The notes: generated by a model from the letters alone, not told the origin. Positions 37,687 through 47,920 are shown, counted from the first letter of the stretch. The stretch: 64,000 nucleotides of DNA from JAKAGZ01 sp963772675 (GCA_963772675.1 CAVYYF010000005.1:930001-994000), one strand, 5' to 3'. Numbers and translations are program-made.

Positions 37687-40600
37687 ATGCAAAACCTGAT
37701 TAAAAAAATTTTTGGTGATAAGAGCACTAAAGATATTAAATTACTATGGCCCATCGTTGAACAGATTAATGCTGAATATGAGAAAATTAAAGAACTTTCT
37801 GATGAGGAATTAAAGGCTAAGACACAGGAATTTAAGGAAAAAATCCAAACACATACTGAAGAATTAAGAGGCAAAATTAATGATTTAAGATTACAGCTTC
37901 AATCAGACGACGATACTATTGACAGGCATTCGCTATATGATGAAGTGGACGGACTCGAAGAAGAGCTTAATGAACAGTACGAGGATATACTTGCCGAAAT
38001 ATTACCTGAAGCGTTTGCAGTAGTTAAATCCACCTGCCAGAGGTTAGTTGGCAAAAGCTGGATAATTGCCGGAAGTAAACAAGTGTGGAATATGGTGCCC
38101 TATGATGTTCAGTTAATGGGAGGTGTTGTTCTTCACCAGGGCAAAATTGCTGAAATGGCTACAGGTGAAGGTAAAACTCTTGTTGCTACTCTTCCGGTTT
38201 ACCTTAATGCTCTTACCGGCAGGGGAGTACATCTTGTTACTGTTAACGATTACCTTGCTTTGCGCGATAGTGAGTGGATGGGTGAGATCTATAAATTTCA
38301 CGGCCTTACGGTCGGTTGTATTATAAATACTATGGATCCAGAGAAGCGTAAAGAGATGTATGGTCTGGATATTACCTATGGAACAAATAATGAATTCGGA
38401 TTTGATTACCTGAGGGATAATATGGCTGCTGATAAAGAGCAGCAGGTTCAAAGAAAATACAATTACGCTATAGTTGATGAAGTCGATTCAGTTTTGATTG
38501 ATGAAGCAAGAACACCCCTTATTATTTCAGGTCCGGTTGATATTGACGATCAGAAATTTGATGAAATGAAACCTAAAGTTGATAGGTTGTACAGACTTCA
38601 AACAAGTCTGACTGCAAAGCTAGTGCAGGAAGCAGAGGAGTTATTACAAAGTGGGGATAAAGGAAGTATCAGGGAAGCTGGAATTCAACTTTTGCGCGCT
38701 TATAGAGGTTTGCCCAAAAGCAAAAGGATCACAAAAGTACTTAGCGATGCAAATAACAAGAAACTGATGCAGGATACTGAGATGGATTTCCTTCGTGAGC
38801 AGGCGAAGCACATGCACATTATTGATGACGAACTTTATTTCGCTATTGATGAGAAAAATAACACTATTGATTTGACAGATAAAGGAAGAGAAGAACTTTC
38901 AAAAGGTTCAGGAATGGAGAAGGATTATTTTATTCTTCCGGATCTTGGAACCGAAATGAGTCACCTTGAAAACGACACATCATTAAATGAACAAGATCTG
39001 ATAAAAAAGAAAGATGAGCTTTACGCCAGGTATTCTGAAAGCAGTGATAGGATACATACAATTCATCAACTCTTAAAAGCTTACACATTATTTGAAAAAG
39101 ATGACGAATATGTAATTACTGAAGATGGAAAAATAGCAATAGTGGATGAATTTACGGGGCGTGTTCTTCCGGGAAGAAGATATTCAGATGGACTGCACCA
39201 GGCTATAGAAGCAAAAGAAAATGTTAAGGTAGAAAGAGACACTCAAACTTTAGCAACTATCACGCTCCAGAATTACTTCAGGATGTATAATAAACTTGCC
39301 GGAATGACCGGTACAGCTGAAACTGAAGAAGGCGAGTTTTTTGAAATTTACAAACTGGAAGTTGTTGTTGTACCCACTAATAAACCGGTCGTTAGAGATG
39401 ATCAGGATGACGCAGTTTACAGAACGCGCCGCGAAAAATATAATGCTGTAATAGATCAGATAGAGGAGTTGAGAAAACAGGGTCGACCTGTTCTTGTTGG
39501 AACAACCTCTGTAGATGTTTCCGAAACAATAAGCAGGATGTTAAAAAGAAAGAATGTTCCTCATAACGTTTTAAATGCAAAGCAGCATCAGCGTGAAGCT
39601 GAGGTAGTCTCTCATGCTGGTGAAATAAGTGCAGTTACTATTGCTACAAATATGGCGGGCCGAGGTACTGATATTAAATTGGGTAATGGTGTAGTAGACA
39701 GAGGCGGCTTGTTTATTCTCGGTACTGAAAGGCACGAATCAAGGAGAATTGATCGTCAGCTGCGTGGACGTTCTGGCCGTCAAGGTGATCCGGGAACCAC
39801 TAAATTTTTTCTCTCTTTAGAAGATGACCTGATGAGACTTTTTGGAAGCGAAAGGATCTCATCAGTTATGTCAAGAATGGGGATTGAAGAGGGTGAAGTA
39901 ATTCAGCATCCTTTAATTACAAAATCAGTTGAAAGAGCTCAGAAAAAAGTTGAAGAAAATAATTTTGCGATAAGAAAGAGACTTCTGGAATACGATGATA
40001 CGATGAACCAGCAACGTGAAGTAATTTACAAACGAAGGGAAAAAGCGCTTGAGGGTGACAGACTAAAGGGAGAGGTTTTTGATCAACTCGAAGAATTTGT
40101 TGAAGATATTGTTGATAGAAATTTTAATGAAGTTCAGGTTGATAATCTGAAAGAAGAGGCAAGGCACAATCTTTTGGTCGAAATTAAATTGGAAGCACTT
40201 GAATTTGAAGAACTCGGAAAGGATGGAATAATTGAACGGATATTGAATGAGGCAAAATCGTTTTATAAGAAAAAAGAAGAAATGCTTGGTTCGGAGTTGA
40301 TGGCAAGGCTTGAAAGGTATGCAACGCTAAGTGTAATAGACCATAAATGGAAAGAGCATTTGAGGGAAATGGATGACCTGAAAGAAGGAATAGGGCTTAG
40401 AGCCTATGGTCAGAAAGATCCGCTTGTTGAATATAAAACGGAAGCATTTCAGTTATTTTTAAATTTACTTACAGAAATTAGAAATGATGTCGTTTCATTT
40501 GCATTTAAGTATTTCCCGCAGGAACCCGAAGAAATTCAGAGACAGAGGAAGAAATCGACCGGCAGAATTATGGCTATGAAAGAGAGTACTGACAACATCG

Positions 40601-40743
40601 GGATGACTAATCAGGAAAGACAGCGCGGGGGAGAACAGATAGCCGGAAAACCACAGCCTGTTCAGGTGCAGGAGAAAATAGGTAGAAACGATCCCTGTCC
40701 TTGTGGATCGGGTAAAAAATATAAACATTGCCACGGCCGTTAA
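37687..40743 (+). CDS. secA: Protein translocase subunit SecA
   Basis: A 1018-residue ATPase that drives proteins through SecYEG. The Walker A motif is MATGEGKTLVATLP, the DEAD-type box is VDEVDSVLIDEARTP, and the helicase region has MAGRGTDIKLG and LRGRSGRQGDPG. The C-terminal zinc-binding tail RNDPCPCGSGKKYKHCHGR, which contacts SecB or lipids, is intact. The protein is longer than the E. coli enzyme, from insertions in the first nucleotide-binding domain region as is usual in this phylum. Confidence 0.97.
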   Translation: MQNLIKKIFGDKSTKDIKLLWPIVEQINAEYEKIKELSDEELKAKTQEFKEKIQTHTEELRGKINDLRLQLQSDDDTIDRHSLYDEVDGLEEELNEQYEDILAEILPEAFAVVKSTCQRLVGKSWIIAGSKQVWNMVPYDVQLMGGVVLHQGKIAEMATGEGKTLVATLPVYLNALTGRGVHLVTVNDYLALRDSEWMGEIYKFHGLTVGCIINTMDPEKRKEMYGLDITYGTNNEFGFDYLRDNMAADKEQQVQRKYNYAIVDEVDSVLIDEARTPLIISGPVDIDDQKFDEMKPKVDRLYRLQTSLTAKLVQEAEELLQSGDKGSIREAGIQLLRAYRGLPKSKRITKVLSDANNKKLMQDTEMDFLREQAKHMHIIDDELYFAIDEKNNTIDLTDKGREELSKGSGMEKDYFILPDLGTEMSHLENDTSLNEQDLIKKKDELYARYSESSDRIHTIHQLLKAYTLFEKDDEYVITEDGKIAIVDEFTGRVLPGRRYSDGLHQAIEAKENVKVERDTQTLATITLQNYFRMYNKLAGMTGTAETEEGEFFEIYKLEVVVVPTNKPVVRDDQDDAVYRTRREKYNAVIDQIEELRKQGRPVLVGTTSVDVSETISRMLKRKNVPHNVLNAKQHQREAEVVSHAGEISAVTIATNMAGRGTDIKLGNGVVDRGGLFILGTERHESRRIDRQLRGRSGRQGDPGTTKFFLSLEDDLMRLFGSERISSVMSRMGIEEGEVIQHPLITKSVERAQKKVEENNFAIRKRLLEYDDTMNQQREVIYKRREKALEGDRLKGEVFDQLEEFVEDIVDRNFNEVQVDNLKEEARHNLLVEIKLEALEFEELGKDGIIERILNEAKSFYKKKEEMLGSELMARLERYATLSVIDHKWKEHLREMDDLKEGIGLRAYGQKDPLVEYKTEAFQLFLNLLTEIRNDVVSFAFKYFPQEPEEIQRQRKKSTGRIMAMKESTDNIGMTNQERQRGGEQIAGKPQPVQVQEKIGRNDPCPCGSGKKYKHCHGR

Positions 40744-40760
40744 AATAATCGGAATTGATT

Positions 40761-41099
40761 ATGAAAAAAATTGAAGCCATTATTCGTCCATTTAAACTTG
40801 ATGAAGTCAAAGAAGCTCTTGTAGAAGAAGGAGTTAGGGGTCTTACTATTTCAGAAGTCAGGGGTTATGGCAGACAAAAAGGACATACCGAAACTTACAG
40901 GGGAAGTGAATACAGAATAGAATTTATCCCAAAGATAAAAATTGAGGTAGTTGTTGAAGATAATATAGTTGACAAAGTTGTTGACGCTATATTAAAAACA
41001 GCTAAAACAGGTCAGGTTGGTGACGGTAAGATCTTTATTTCTTCTGTAGATGAAGTGATCCGGATCCGAACTGATGAATCAGGAAAAGATGCTCTGTAA
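40761..41099 (+). CDS. glnB: P-II nitrogen regulatory protein
   Basis: A 112-residue PII trimer subunit that senses ATP/ADP and 2-oxoglutarate. The T-loop (GYGRQKGHTETYRGSEY) contains Tyr51, the usual uridylylation site, and the C-terminal signature TGQVGDGKIFISSVDEVIRIRT is complete. The ATG at 40761 gives the normal start MKKIEAIIRPF. No ammonium transporter or glutamine synthetase lies beside it, so its target is not shown by context. Confidence 0.95.
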   Translation: MKKIEAIIRPFKLDEVKEALVEEGVRGLTISEVRGYGRQKGHTETYRGSEYRIEFIPKIKIEVVVEDNIVDKVVDAILKTAKTGQVGDGKIFISSVDEVIRIRTDESGKDAL

Positions 41100-41162
41100 T
41101 TTATTTTGCCTTTTACTTTTTCAACAACTTTCATACTATTTCTTATGTCTTTAAAAGAACAA

Positions 41163-43427
41163 ATGATAAAAAATATTCTTTTAATGGTACTACTAATTAC
41201 CATTTCCGGTTGTGGTGTCTGGAACAATTTTACTACTTATTTTAATCTTTATTATAATACTGAACATCTTTTTAATGAGGCAGAAAAAGATATTTTAACC
41301 CAAAGATCAGATTTGTTTTCACGCATTGTACCTCCGCTTAACACATCAACTGCCCAAAAACTGCAAAGTGTAATTGAGAAGTGTTCCAATATCCTGCAAT
41401 TTAAAGGCGACTCAAAATATGTTGATGATGCTCTCCTTATGTTGGGTAAGACGTTTTATTATCAACAAAATTTCTTGAAATCAGAGCGCGAACTTAATGA
41501 ATTATTGGCGACGCAAAAGAATAGCGACTTAAGGCTGGAAGCGCAGTTATGGCTTGGTAAGTGTCAAATTAAACTGGAAGATGTTGCCACAGGGCTTAAA
41601 ACCCTTGAAAGCGTAAGAAAAACAGCTGTGGAGAATGATGAAGGTGATATTCTTGAATCCGTTCTGATAGAAGAACTTAAGTATAAAGTTGCAACTGATG
41701 ACTATGACGGGGCAATTCAGGCTTCTCAGGATTTTCTTAAAATCTCAAACGATAATACAATAAGTGCAAAAATTGCATTTGAACTCGGCAAGCTTTATGA
41801 ACTGGTAAATGATGAAGAATCAGCCGCTAAGGCCTATGGAGAGGTTTTAAATTATTCCCCTTCTTATGATATGGAATTAAATTCTAAAATTGCATATGGT
41901 GTGGCGCTTAGAAATGCCGGGCATAGAAATGAAGCGGTGGCACTTTTTGATGATATGAGCTCACAGGATAAATATAAAGATGCTTTTGATCAGATAAATT
42001 ATCAGAAAGGAGTTACGCTGGATTCACTTGGAAATTTTTCGGAAGCCTTAAACGTTTTAATTCAGGTAGATACTGCTTATAAAAATACTAGATATGCAGG
42101 AGCAGCTAAATTTGAAATTGGTAAACTATATGAATATAATTTCAATAATTTTGATAGTGCGTATGCCTACTATCTCAAGGCGAAATCTACAATACTACCT
42201 ACCGAATATTTGGTACCCCTTCTCAAAAAGGCAGATAAATTTAAAAAATATAATGATCTGAAGGATAATTTAAATTTTAATAAGACTCAGTTAAAGTATG
42301 CTTTGAACCCTGAGGAATTTGTAAGTGATTCGCTTGCATATCTAAAAATGCAGGATAGTGTTAAACAATTAAATAGTGAATTCCAGAATATTTCAAATGC
42401 GACCCGAGGCGGGTCAACACAAAATTTGAGTAATTCGAGAAGAGGTGAAAACACTGGGGCATTACAAGCATCATTTCAGGCGAGAGCTTTGCAAATACTT
42501 AAAATTAAAGCCCCTGTCAGGCCCACCATAGATGCCGATTCCATAAAGGATAAAATTGTCTTTACTGAATATGAATTAGGCAATTTATTTTACACGGATT
42601 TTAATATTCTTGACTCTGCCTATTATTATTATACAGATATTCTGGAGAATTATCCTGGAGCAGGATATAAAGCAAAAACTCTTTTTGTACTTGGCAATCT
42701 GTATCTTGCCAAAAGTGATACCGCAAAAGCAGACAGTGTTTTTAATTATGTATATGACAATTATAAAAATGATCGTATTGTGAATACTGTTGCCAGCATT
42801 CTAAATAAGCCATTAATTAATTTTGAGTACGATCCTGCAAAAGATATATATACACAGGCAGAATCAGAACTTAATAAACAGAACTATCAGTCCTCAGTTA
42901 CTCATCTGTCCAATATTTATAATAATTACCCTAAATCAATGAGCGCACCGAAAGCTCTTTATACTGAAGGCTGGATATTTGAAAATGTATTAGATAAACC
43001 TGATTCAGCAGCCATTGTATATGATTCGCTTACCTCAAAATATCCTGCATCTGAATATGCTCGTAGCGTGTCTCAAAAATTGAAGTTTTATCATTCTGAA
43101 AAGCAAAGGATTAAAAAAGAAGTGGAGGATTCGCTCGCGGCAATTCAGAAGGCTATAGAACATGTTATTGCAAAAGACACTTCAAAAACTATAAAAGTAA
43201 ATCTCGTTAGTGATAAGCAGAAAGAAAGCAACGCTGATAAAATTATTCCCCCTGCTGTTAGGGGATTGAATAAAGATAGTTTGAGAGAAAAGGAACAAAT
43301 ACCATCTCCCGATTCATTGTGGATCGAAAGGCGTAAAGAAATATTGAGAAATGAAATTAGTAGGCGCAGAGATTCTTTAAACGCGAGTCATAAAACTATT
43401 CCTGAAGATTCTACGAAGATAAAATAG
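41163..43427 (+). CDS. Large TPR lipoprotein, possible PorW/SprE-like T9SS component
   Basis: A 754-residue protein with a lipoprotein signal (MIKNILLMVLLITISGC, Cys17 lipidated). Earlier in-frame starts (41106, 41145) would place extra residues before it. Directly after the cysteine comes VWNNFTTYFNLYYNTEHLF, which resembles the N-F-T-x-x-Y-N-x-Y-F-N segment seen after the lipobox in PorW/SprE. The rest is many TPR units and a charged, Lys/Ser-rich C-terminal tail. PorW/SprE is needed for T9SS in Bacteroidota, and this window has T9SS substrates. The link is inferred from pattern only. Confidence 0.55.
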   Translation: MIKNILLMVLLITISGCGVWNNFTTYFNLYYNTEHLFNEAEKDILTQRSDLFSRIVPPLNTSTAQKLQSVIEKCSNILQFKGDSKYVDDALLMLGKTFYYQQNFLKSERELNELLATQKNSDLRLEAQLWLGKCQIKLEDVATGLKTLESVRKTAVENDEGDILESVLIEELKYKVATDDYDGAIQASQDFLKISNDNTISAKIAFELGKLYELVNDEESAAKAYGEVLNYSPSYDMELNSKIAYGVALRNAGHRNEAVALFDDMSSQDKYKDAFDQINYQKGVTLDSLGNFSEALNVLIQVDTAYKNTRYAGAAKFEIGKLYEYNFNNFDSAYAYYLKAKSTILPTEYLVPLLKKADKFKKYNDLKDNLNFNKTQLKYALNPEEFVSDSLAYLKMQDSVKQLNSEFQNISNATRGGSTQNLSNSRRGENTGALQASFQARALQILKIKAPVRPTIDADSIKDKIVFTEYELGNLFYTDFNILDSAYYYYTDILENYPGAGYKAKTLFVLGNLYLAKSDTAKADSVFNYVYDNYKNDRIVNTVASILNKPLINFEYDPAKDIYTQAESELNKQNYQSSVTHLSNIYNNYPKSMSAPKALYTEGWIFENVLDKPDSAAIVYDSLTSKYPASEYARSVSQKLKFYHSEKQRIKKEVEDSLAAIQKAIEHVIAKDTSKTIKVNLVSDKQKESNADKIIPPAVRGLNKDSLREKEQIPSPDSLWIERRKEILRNEISRRRDSLNASHKTIPEDSTKIK

Positions 43428-43485
43428 TACATAAGTCTAGTAATTTGTTTTATTGATAGACCTTAATCACCTGGTAAATTATCTG

Positions 43486-44238
43486 ATGATTGCTTCACAA
43501 TTTCCCCAGAATGACTTGGGTACATATTTCAGTAAATTACTTCCTTTCATCAAAAGAAGAAAATTCCAAAGTTTTTTATTATACGTATTGTTCATTCTTT
43601 ACTTTAGCTTACCTTCGTTTCAGATTCCTGTATTGCAATACAACCATTTTAGAATTACTTCCTTAATGCAGCAGCGCGCATTTGAACACAAATTATTATA
43701 TTATCCCAGGCAGTCTTGGATTAATATAAATGAAGTGAACCCATTCCTCTTGAAATCCATTATTTCCATGGAAGATGGCAGTTTTTTTAGTCATAAAGGG
43801 ATAGACTGGGAAGAACTTAATAACGCTTTAAGAACAAATAGAAGAAGGGGAAGAACGATCCGCGGCGGAAGTACCTTAACAATGCAACTTGCAAAAAATT
43901 TATTCCTGACTACCAAGAGAACTGTTTTTAGAAAGGCAAAAGAATTTGTTATTACTTTCAGAATGGAAAAGGAACTATCTAAAAGGGCAATTCTCCAAAA
44001 TTATATTAATGCAGTGGAATGGGGTGATGGAATTTTTGGTATTAAAAAAGCATCTGAGATTTATTTTAATAAAGAGCCTGAAAATTTAACTATTAATCAG
44101 TGCGCGCGCCTGGCGGCCGTAATCCCATCGCCGCTTAAGCATGCACCTAATATAAATTCATCTTATGTTATTCGTAGGTCATCGATTATTCTCGAAAGAG
44201 CGAATGATGTGATCCTTTTTCCAAAATCAAAACAATGA
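43486..44238 (+). CDS. mtgA: Monofunctional peptidoglycan glycosyltransferase (GT51)
   Basis: A roughly 250-residue membrane-anchored transglycosylase that polymerises lipid II into glycan strands. One N-terminal transmembrane helix is followed by the GT51 motifs: SMEDGSFFSHKGIDW (catalytic Glu), RGGSTLTMQLAKNLFL, KAKEFVITFRMEKELSK and the YINAVEWGDGIFGI block. No transpeptidase domain follows. The ATG at 43486 is preferred to a TTG at 43453. Its stop overlaps the next start. Confidence 0.9.
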   Translation: MIASQFPQNDLGTYFSKLLPFIKRRKFQSFLLYVLFILYFSLPSFQIPVLQYNHFRITSLMQQRAFEHKLLYYPRQSWININEVNPFLLKSIISMEDGSFFSHKGIDWEELNNALRTNRRRGRTIRGGSTLTMQLAKNLFLTTKRTVFRKAKEFVITFRMEKELSKRAILQNYINAVEWGDGIFGIKKASEIYFNKEPENLTINQCARLAAVIPSPLKHAPNINSSYVIRRSSIILERANDVILFPKSKQ

Positions 44239-44891
44239 AAAGAAAAGATTTACTTGGACTTATTGAGAAGGGGGAAAATCTGACATGCGAATTCAAACGG
44301 AAATTCTCTACACATGAAAAAATTGCTAAAGAGATGATTGCTTTTGCAAACACGAAGGGCGGAATAATTCTATTCGGTGTTGATGACGATAAAGAAATAA
44401 TTGGCGTGGAAAGTGAAAAAACTGAGGCTGCTCTTATCGAAGAAACTGCAAATGAATACTGTGAACCTCCGCTGAATTATCAGATTGAGTTTATAGATGT
44501 CAGAGGCAAAGAGGTTGTAATTGTTAATATACCAGAGTCGGATAATAGGCCCCACAGGATACAGGATTATCAAAATGATTTTGATATCACGAAGGCGACT
44601 GTTTTAATAAGGGTAAATGATAAAAGTATGCAGGCAAGTAAGGAAATGATAAGAATTATGCGGGCGGAAACCTCAGATATGAAATTGAAAAAATATTCAA
44701 TAGGGCCAAATGAAAAAAATGTCTTTGAATTTCTCGACAAAAATGAAACGATCACTGTTAAGGATCTCAGCGAATTGGTAAACATGTCAACGAGACGTGC
44801 ATCGAGAACGCTTGTTAAAATGGTGAGAGCTAACCTGCTTGTAATTCATACAAAAGAAAACGGGGAAGAATATTTTACCTCACGAGCTTAA
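44235..44891 (+). CDS. AlbA_2 (Schlafen-like) domain protein with C-terminal winged helix
   Basis: A 218-residue protein. The N-terminal part (about 10-125) is an AlbA_2 domain: ENLTCEFKRKFS, then EMIAFANTKGGIILFGVDDD. The C-terminal 60 residues look like a winged HTH (ETITVKDLSELVNMSTRRA). Proteins of this type are putative nucleic-acid-binding regulators. It overlaps mtgA by four bases and converges with the methyltransferase gene, overlapping it by 12 bases. Confidence 0.8.
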   Translation: MKRKDLLGLIEKGENLTCEFKRKFSTHEKIAKEMIAFANTKGGIILFGVDDDKEIIGVESEKTEAALIEETANEYCEPPLNYQIEFIDVRGKEVVIVNIPESDNRPHRIQDYQNDFDITKATVLIRVNDKSMQASKEMIRIMRAETSDMKLKKYSIGPNEKNVFEFLDKNETITVKDLSELVNMSTRRASRTLVKMVRANLLVIHTKENGEEYFTSRA

Positions 44892-45419
44892 ATCAAAAAC
44901 CTTTCTTAATTCAAAAATTGCAATTCCGTAGGCCACTGCCACATTTAGAGATTGTTTTATTCCAAACTGGGGTATTTCGATTGAAAAATCACACATATCC
45001 AGCAATTCCTGAGAAACTCCAGTAATTTCGTTTCCTACAAGAAGGCATAGTGGAAAATCATTATGTGATAATTCATAATAATTTTTGCTGCTATCGGTAA
45101 GTTCAAGAGCACAGATTTTTACACCCTGAGATTTCAACTTAAGCAAAATTTCTTTCGGATCTTTTACATATTCCCACGCTACACTTTCTGTGGAACCTAG
45201 AGCGGTTTTTAAGATTTCTTTTTTGGGTGGATGTGGTGTATATCCGCAAAGATATAATTTTTCAATCATAGCTCCGTCAGATGTTCTGAAAATAGATCCG
45301 ACATTATAATTACTTCTTATGCTGTTTAGAATTACATATACAGGTAACTTATTTACTTTATGCAGGTTTTCAATCGTACTTCTGTTCTGAGATATTTCGT
45401 CGTGTGTTAGTTTTTTCAT
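44880..45419 (-). CDS. TrmH/SpoU-family RNA 2'-O-methyltransferase
   Basis: A 179-residue SPOUT methyltransferase. Signatures are NSIRSNYNVGSIFRTSDG near residue 33, LLVGNEITGVSQELLDMCD and the knot region IPQFGIKQSLNVAVAYGIA. Such enzymes methylate ribose 2'-OH in tRNA or rRNA using SAM; the target base cannot be read from the sequence. It follows rlmN on the same strand, so the two RNA methyltransferase genes may be co-transcribed. Confidence 0.88.
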   Translation of the reverse strand: MKKLTHDEISQNRSTIENLHKVNKLPVYVILNSIRSNYNVGSIFRTSDGAMIEKLYLCGYTPHPPKKEILKTALGSTESVAWEYVKDPKEILLKLKSQGVKICALELTDSSKNYYELSHNDFPLCLLVGNEITGVSQELLDMCDFSIEIPQFGIKQSLNVAVAYGIAIFELRKVFDLSS

Positions 45420-45442
45420 AAAATATAGTGTGCAATAAAATA

Positions 45443-46561
45443 TTATGGTGAAGCTGCCTGCTTATAAGCAAGCTGGCCGCAGGCTGCAGCAATATCATTA
45501 CCTTGTGTATTTCTTACGAAAACGGAGATGTTTTTATTCCTTAGCTTTTGTGCAAAATCTTCAATCCTTTGTTTAGGCGTGGGCTCTAGTTCTGCTGCGT
45601 AGCCTGTTGGGTTCATATGCTGTAATGAATTAAATGGTATGATATTAATTTTTGAAGGCATTTGCGAGCAAAGTTTTACCAAAGCATTTATATCTTCATC
45701 CCGATCATTTACACCTTTTAACATTACATATTCAAACGTGATTCTGGTATTCGTTTTTTTATAATAATATTTCAAAGCCTCAATGTTTTGTTTTAAGGGA
45801 TATTTTTCATTGATTGGCATAATTTTATCTCTTCTGTCTTCAAAACACGAATGAAGAGAAAAGGCAAGCCTTGCTTTCATTCCCGTATCAGCAAGTTCAA
45901 TAATTTTTGGCGCTATGCCAGCAGTTGATACTGTAATTCTCTTCGGGCTAATTCCTGCTGTTAATTTTTCAGAAAATATTTTCAGTGTTTTAATTGTTGC
46001 ATTAAAATTTAAGAGTGGCTCTCCCATTCCCATATAAACCAAGTTTGTTATTTTATCTTTCCCATAAATTTTTGCCGCAAGCATATACTGGTCAAAAATT
46101 TCTCCCGTTGTTAGATTTTTTTTGTATCCCATAAGCCCTGTCGCACAAAACTTGCAATCCAAAGGACAGCCAACCTGTGTAGAAATACAAAGCGTTGTCC
46201 TTTTTTCTTCCGGGATAATTACTGATTCAATTATATTTCTATCATTAGTTTCATAAATAAATTTTTTAGTGCCTGTTGATGTTGATTGCACTATCTTGGT
46301 AGTATTCAAAGTGATTAATATAGTTTTCTCAGTAAGAGTTGAGCGAAGTTTTTTGGGAATATTAAGCATATCGTCGTATTCAGTTACAAGGTCATCGTAC
46401 ATCCATTTAAATACCTGTTCACTTCTAAATTTATTTTCACCGATTTCAACAAAGTAATCCCTTAGTTCGTCTAAAGTCATTCCTTTCAGTTGAACTCTTT
46501 TTTTTTGCGATGAAATCTGTGTCCTTTCAGTATTTTTTAGCATTTTCTGTTCAGTATTCAT
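45443..46561 (-). CDS. rlmN: 23S rRNA (adenine2503-C2)-methyltransferase / tRNA A37
   Basis: A 372-residue radical-SAM enzyme. The cluster motif is C-x3-C-x2-C in GCPLDCKFCATG, and the catalytic C-terminal cysteine is in NDIAAACGQL. The N-terminal helical domain (LKGMTLDELRDYFVEIG) fits RlmN. It methylates C2 of A2503 in 23S rRNA and of A37 in some tRNAs. The first 15-20 residues are poorly conserved, so a start at a later ATG (46543) is possible. Confidence 0.95.
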   Translation of the reverse strand: MNTEQKMLKNTERTQISSQKKRVQLKGMTLDELRDYFVEIGENKFRSEQVFKWMYDDLVTEYDDMLNIPKKLRSTLTEKTILITLNTTKIVQSTSTGTKKFIYETNDRNIIESVIIPEEKRTTLCISTQVGCPLDCKFCATGLMGYKKNLTTGEIFDQYMLAAKIYGKDKITNLVYMGMGEPLLNFNATIKTLKIFSEKLTAGISPKRITVSTAGIAPKIIELADTGMKARLAFSLHSCFEDRRDKIMPINEKYPLKQNIEALKYYYKKTNTRITFEYVMLKGVNDRDEDINALVKLCSQMPSKINIIPFNSLQHMNPTGYAAELEPTPKQRIEDFAQKLRNKNISVFVRNTQGNDIAAACGQLAYKQAASP

Positions 46562-46641
46562 ATCGTAAATATAATAATAAATGAATTTCCTTTGAATTTT
46601 TCTTATTTAGATGTTGTACAACCGGTCATAAATTGTTTGAA

Positions 46642-46672
46642 TTGCTATCGAAACATTATTACCTTATTTTTG
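46642..46672 (+). promoter_or_regulatory. Candidate Bacteroidota-type sigma-A promoter for the acyl-CoA dehydrogenase
   Basis: TTG at 46642-46644 and TATTTTTG at 46665-46672, spacer 20 bases, match the TTG/TAnnTTTG consensus known from Bacteroidota. It would give a leader of about 100 bases. Short motifs in AT-rich DNA occur by chance, so confidence is low. Confidence 0.35.
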
Positions 46673-46774
46673 TTTAGAGATTAATACTTAATCTGTTCTA
46701 AAAAAACTTTCTAAAAGCCTACCGATGCAGGCACAAAATCTTATATTGACAAATTATCAGGGAGAAAATAGAAA

Positions 46775-47920
46775 ATGAATTTTGAACTTTCCGAAGACCA
46801 AATAATGATCCGTGATTCAGCCAGAGACTTTGCACAGGCTGAAGTTGCACCTACTGCAGTTAACAGGGATATAAATGCTGAATTTCCTGAAGAAATAGTG
46901 AAGAAATTGGGAGAACTCGGTTTTCTTGGTATGATGGTTTCACCAGAGTACGGAGGTGCCGGGCTTGATACTATTAGTTATGTGCTTGCAATGATTGAAG
47001 TTTCAAAAGTTGATGCGAGTGTTGGAGTGATAATGTCGGTTAATAATTCGCTGGTTTGTCATGGTCTTGAAAAATATGGCTCAGACTATATTAAACAAAA
47101 TTATCTGGTTCCTTTAGCTAAAGGTGAAAAATTAGGTGCATTTGCCTTATCAGAGCCTGAAGCTGGCAGCGATGCAACTAAGCAAAAAACAACTGCAGAT
47201 AAGCAAGACGATTTTTTTGTTATGAATGGAATGAAGAACTGGATCACAAATGGCACCACTGCAGATTATTATCTTGTAATGGCAACAACTGACAAAGAAA
47301 AGAGTCATAAAGGAATTTCTACTTTGCTTGTGGAAAAAGGGACTGAAGGATTTACACACGGGAAAAAAGAAGATAAACTAGGGATCAGAAGTTCTGACAC
47401 GTGCTCACTTGCTTTTGAAAACTGCAAAGTACCTGCAAAAAATCTTGTCTGGGAAGAAGGCAAAGGATTTAATTTTGCAATGAATATTTTAAATGGTGGT
47501 AGAATAGGAATAGCTGCACAGGCAATCGGAATTGCTGAAGCCTCTCTTGAAGCTTCGATCAAATATTCCAAAGAGAGAAAAGCATTTGGACAGACAATTT
47601 CAAATTTTCAGGCAATCCAATTTAAAATTTCTGACATGGCGGTGAAGGTCGATACGGCAAAGCTTCTCACTTTCAGAGCTGCTGCAATAAAAGATGCGGG
47701 CAAAAAGTACTATAAGGAAGCAGCCATGGCTAAATTATATTCCTCTAAAATTGCAGTTGAATGTGCTTTGGACGCAATTCAAATACACGGCGGTTATGGC
47801 TACGTTAGAGAGTATCTAGTTGAAAGATACTTAAGAGATTCGAAAATCACGGAAATTTACGAAGGTACGTCCGAGATACAAAGGATGGTTATTGCCCGTG
47901 CGTTGCTGGATGAGAAATAA
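46775..47920 (+). CDS. Acyl-CoA dehydrogenase (short/medium chain type)
   Basis: A 381-residue FAD enzyme catalysing alpha,beta-dehydrogenation of acyl-CoA in beta-oxidation or butyrate-type metabolism. Motifs present: FALSEPEAGSDA, WITNGTTADYYLV, the FAD-binding QAIQFKISDM, IQIHGGYGYVREYLVERYLRD split across the helix region, and the catalytic glutamate in TEIYEGTSEIQRMVIAR. This Glu position is that of the short- and butyryl-CoA dehydrogenases. GGGAG lies upstream of the ATG. It is a single gene. Confidence 0.94.
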   Translation: MNFELSEDQIMIRDSARDFAQAEVAPTAVNRDINAEFPEEIVKKLGELGFLGMMVSPEYGGAGLDTISYVLAMIEVSKVDASVGVIMSVNNSLVCHGLEKYGSDYIKQNYLVPLAKGEKLGAFALSEPEAGSDATKQKTTADKQDDFFVMNGMKNWITNGTTADYYLVMATTDKEKSHKGISTLLVEKGTEGFTHGKKEDKLGIRSSDTCSLAFENCKVPAKNLVWEEGKGFNFAMNILNGGRIGIAAQAIGIAEASLEASIKYSKERKAFGQTISNFQAIQFKISDMAVKVDTAKLLTFRAAAIKDAGKKYYKEAAMAKLYSSKIAVECALDAIQIHGGYGYVREYLVERYLRDSKITEIYEGTSEIQRMVIARALLDEK

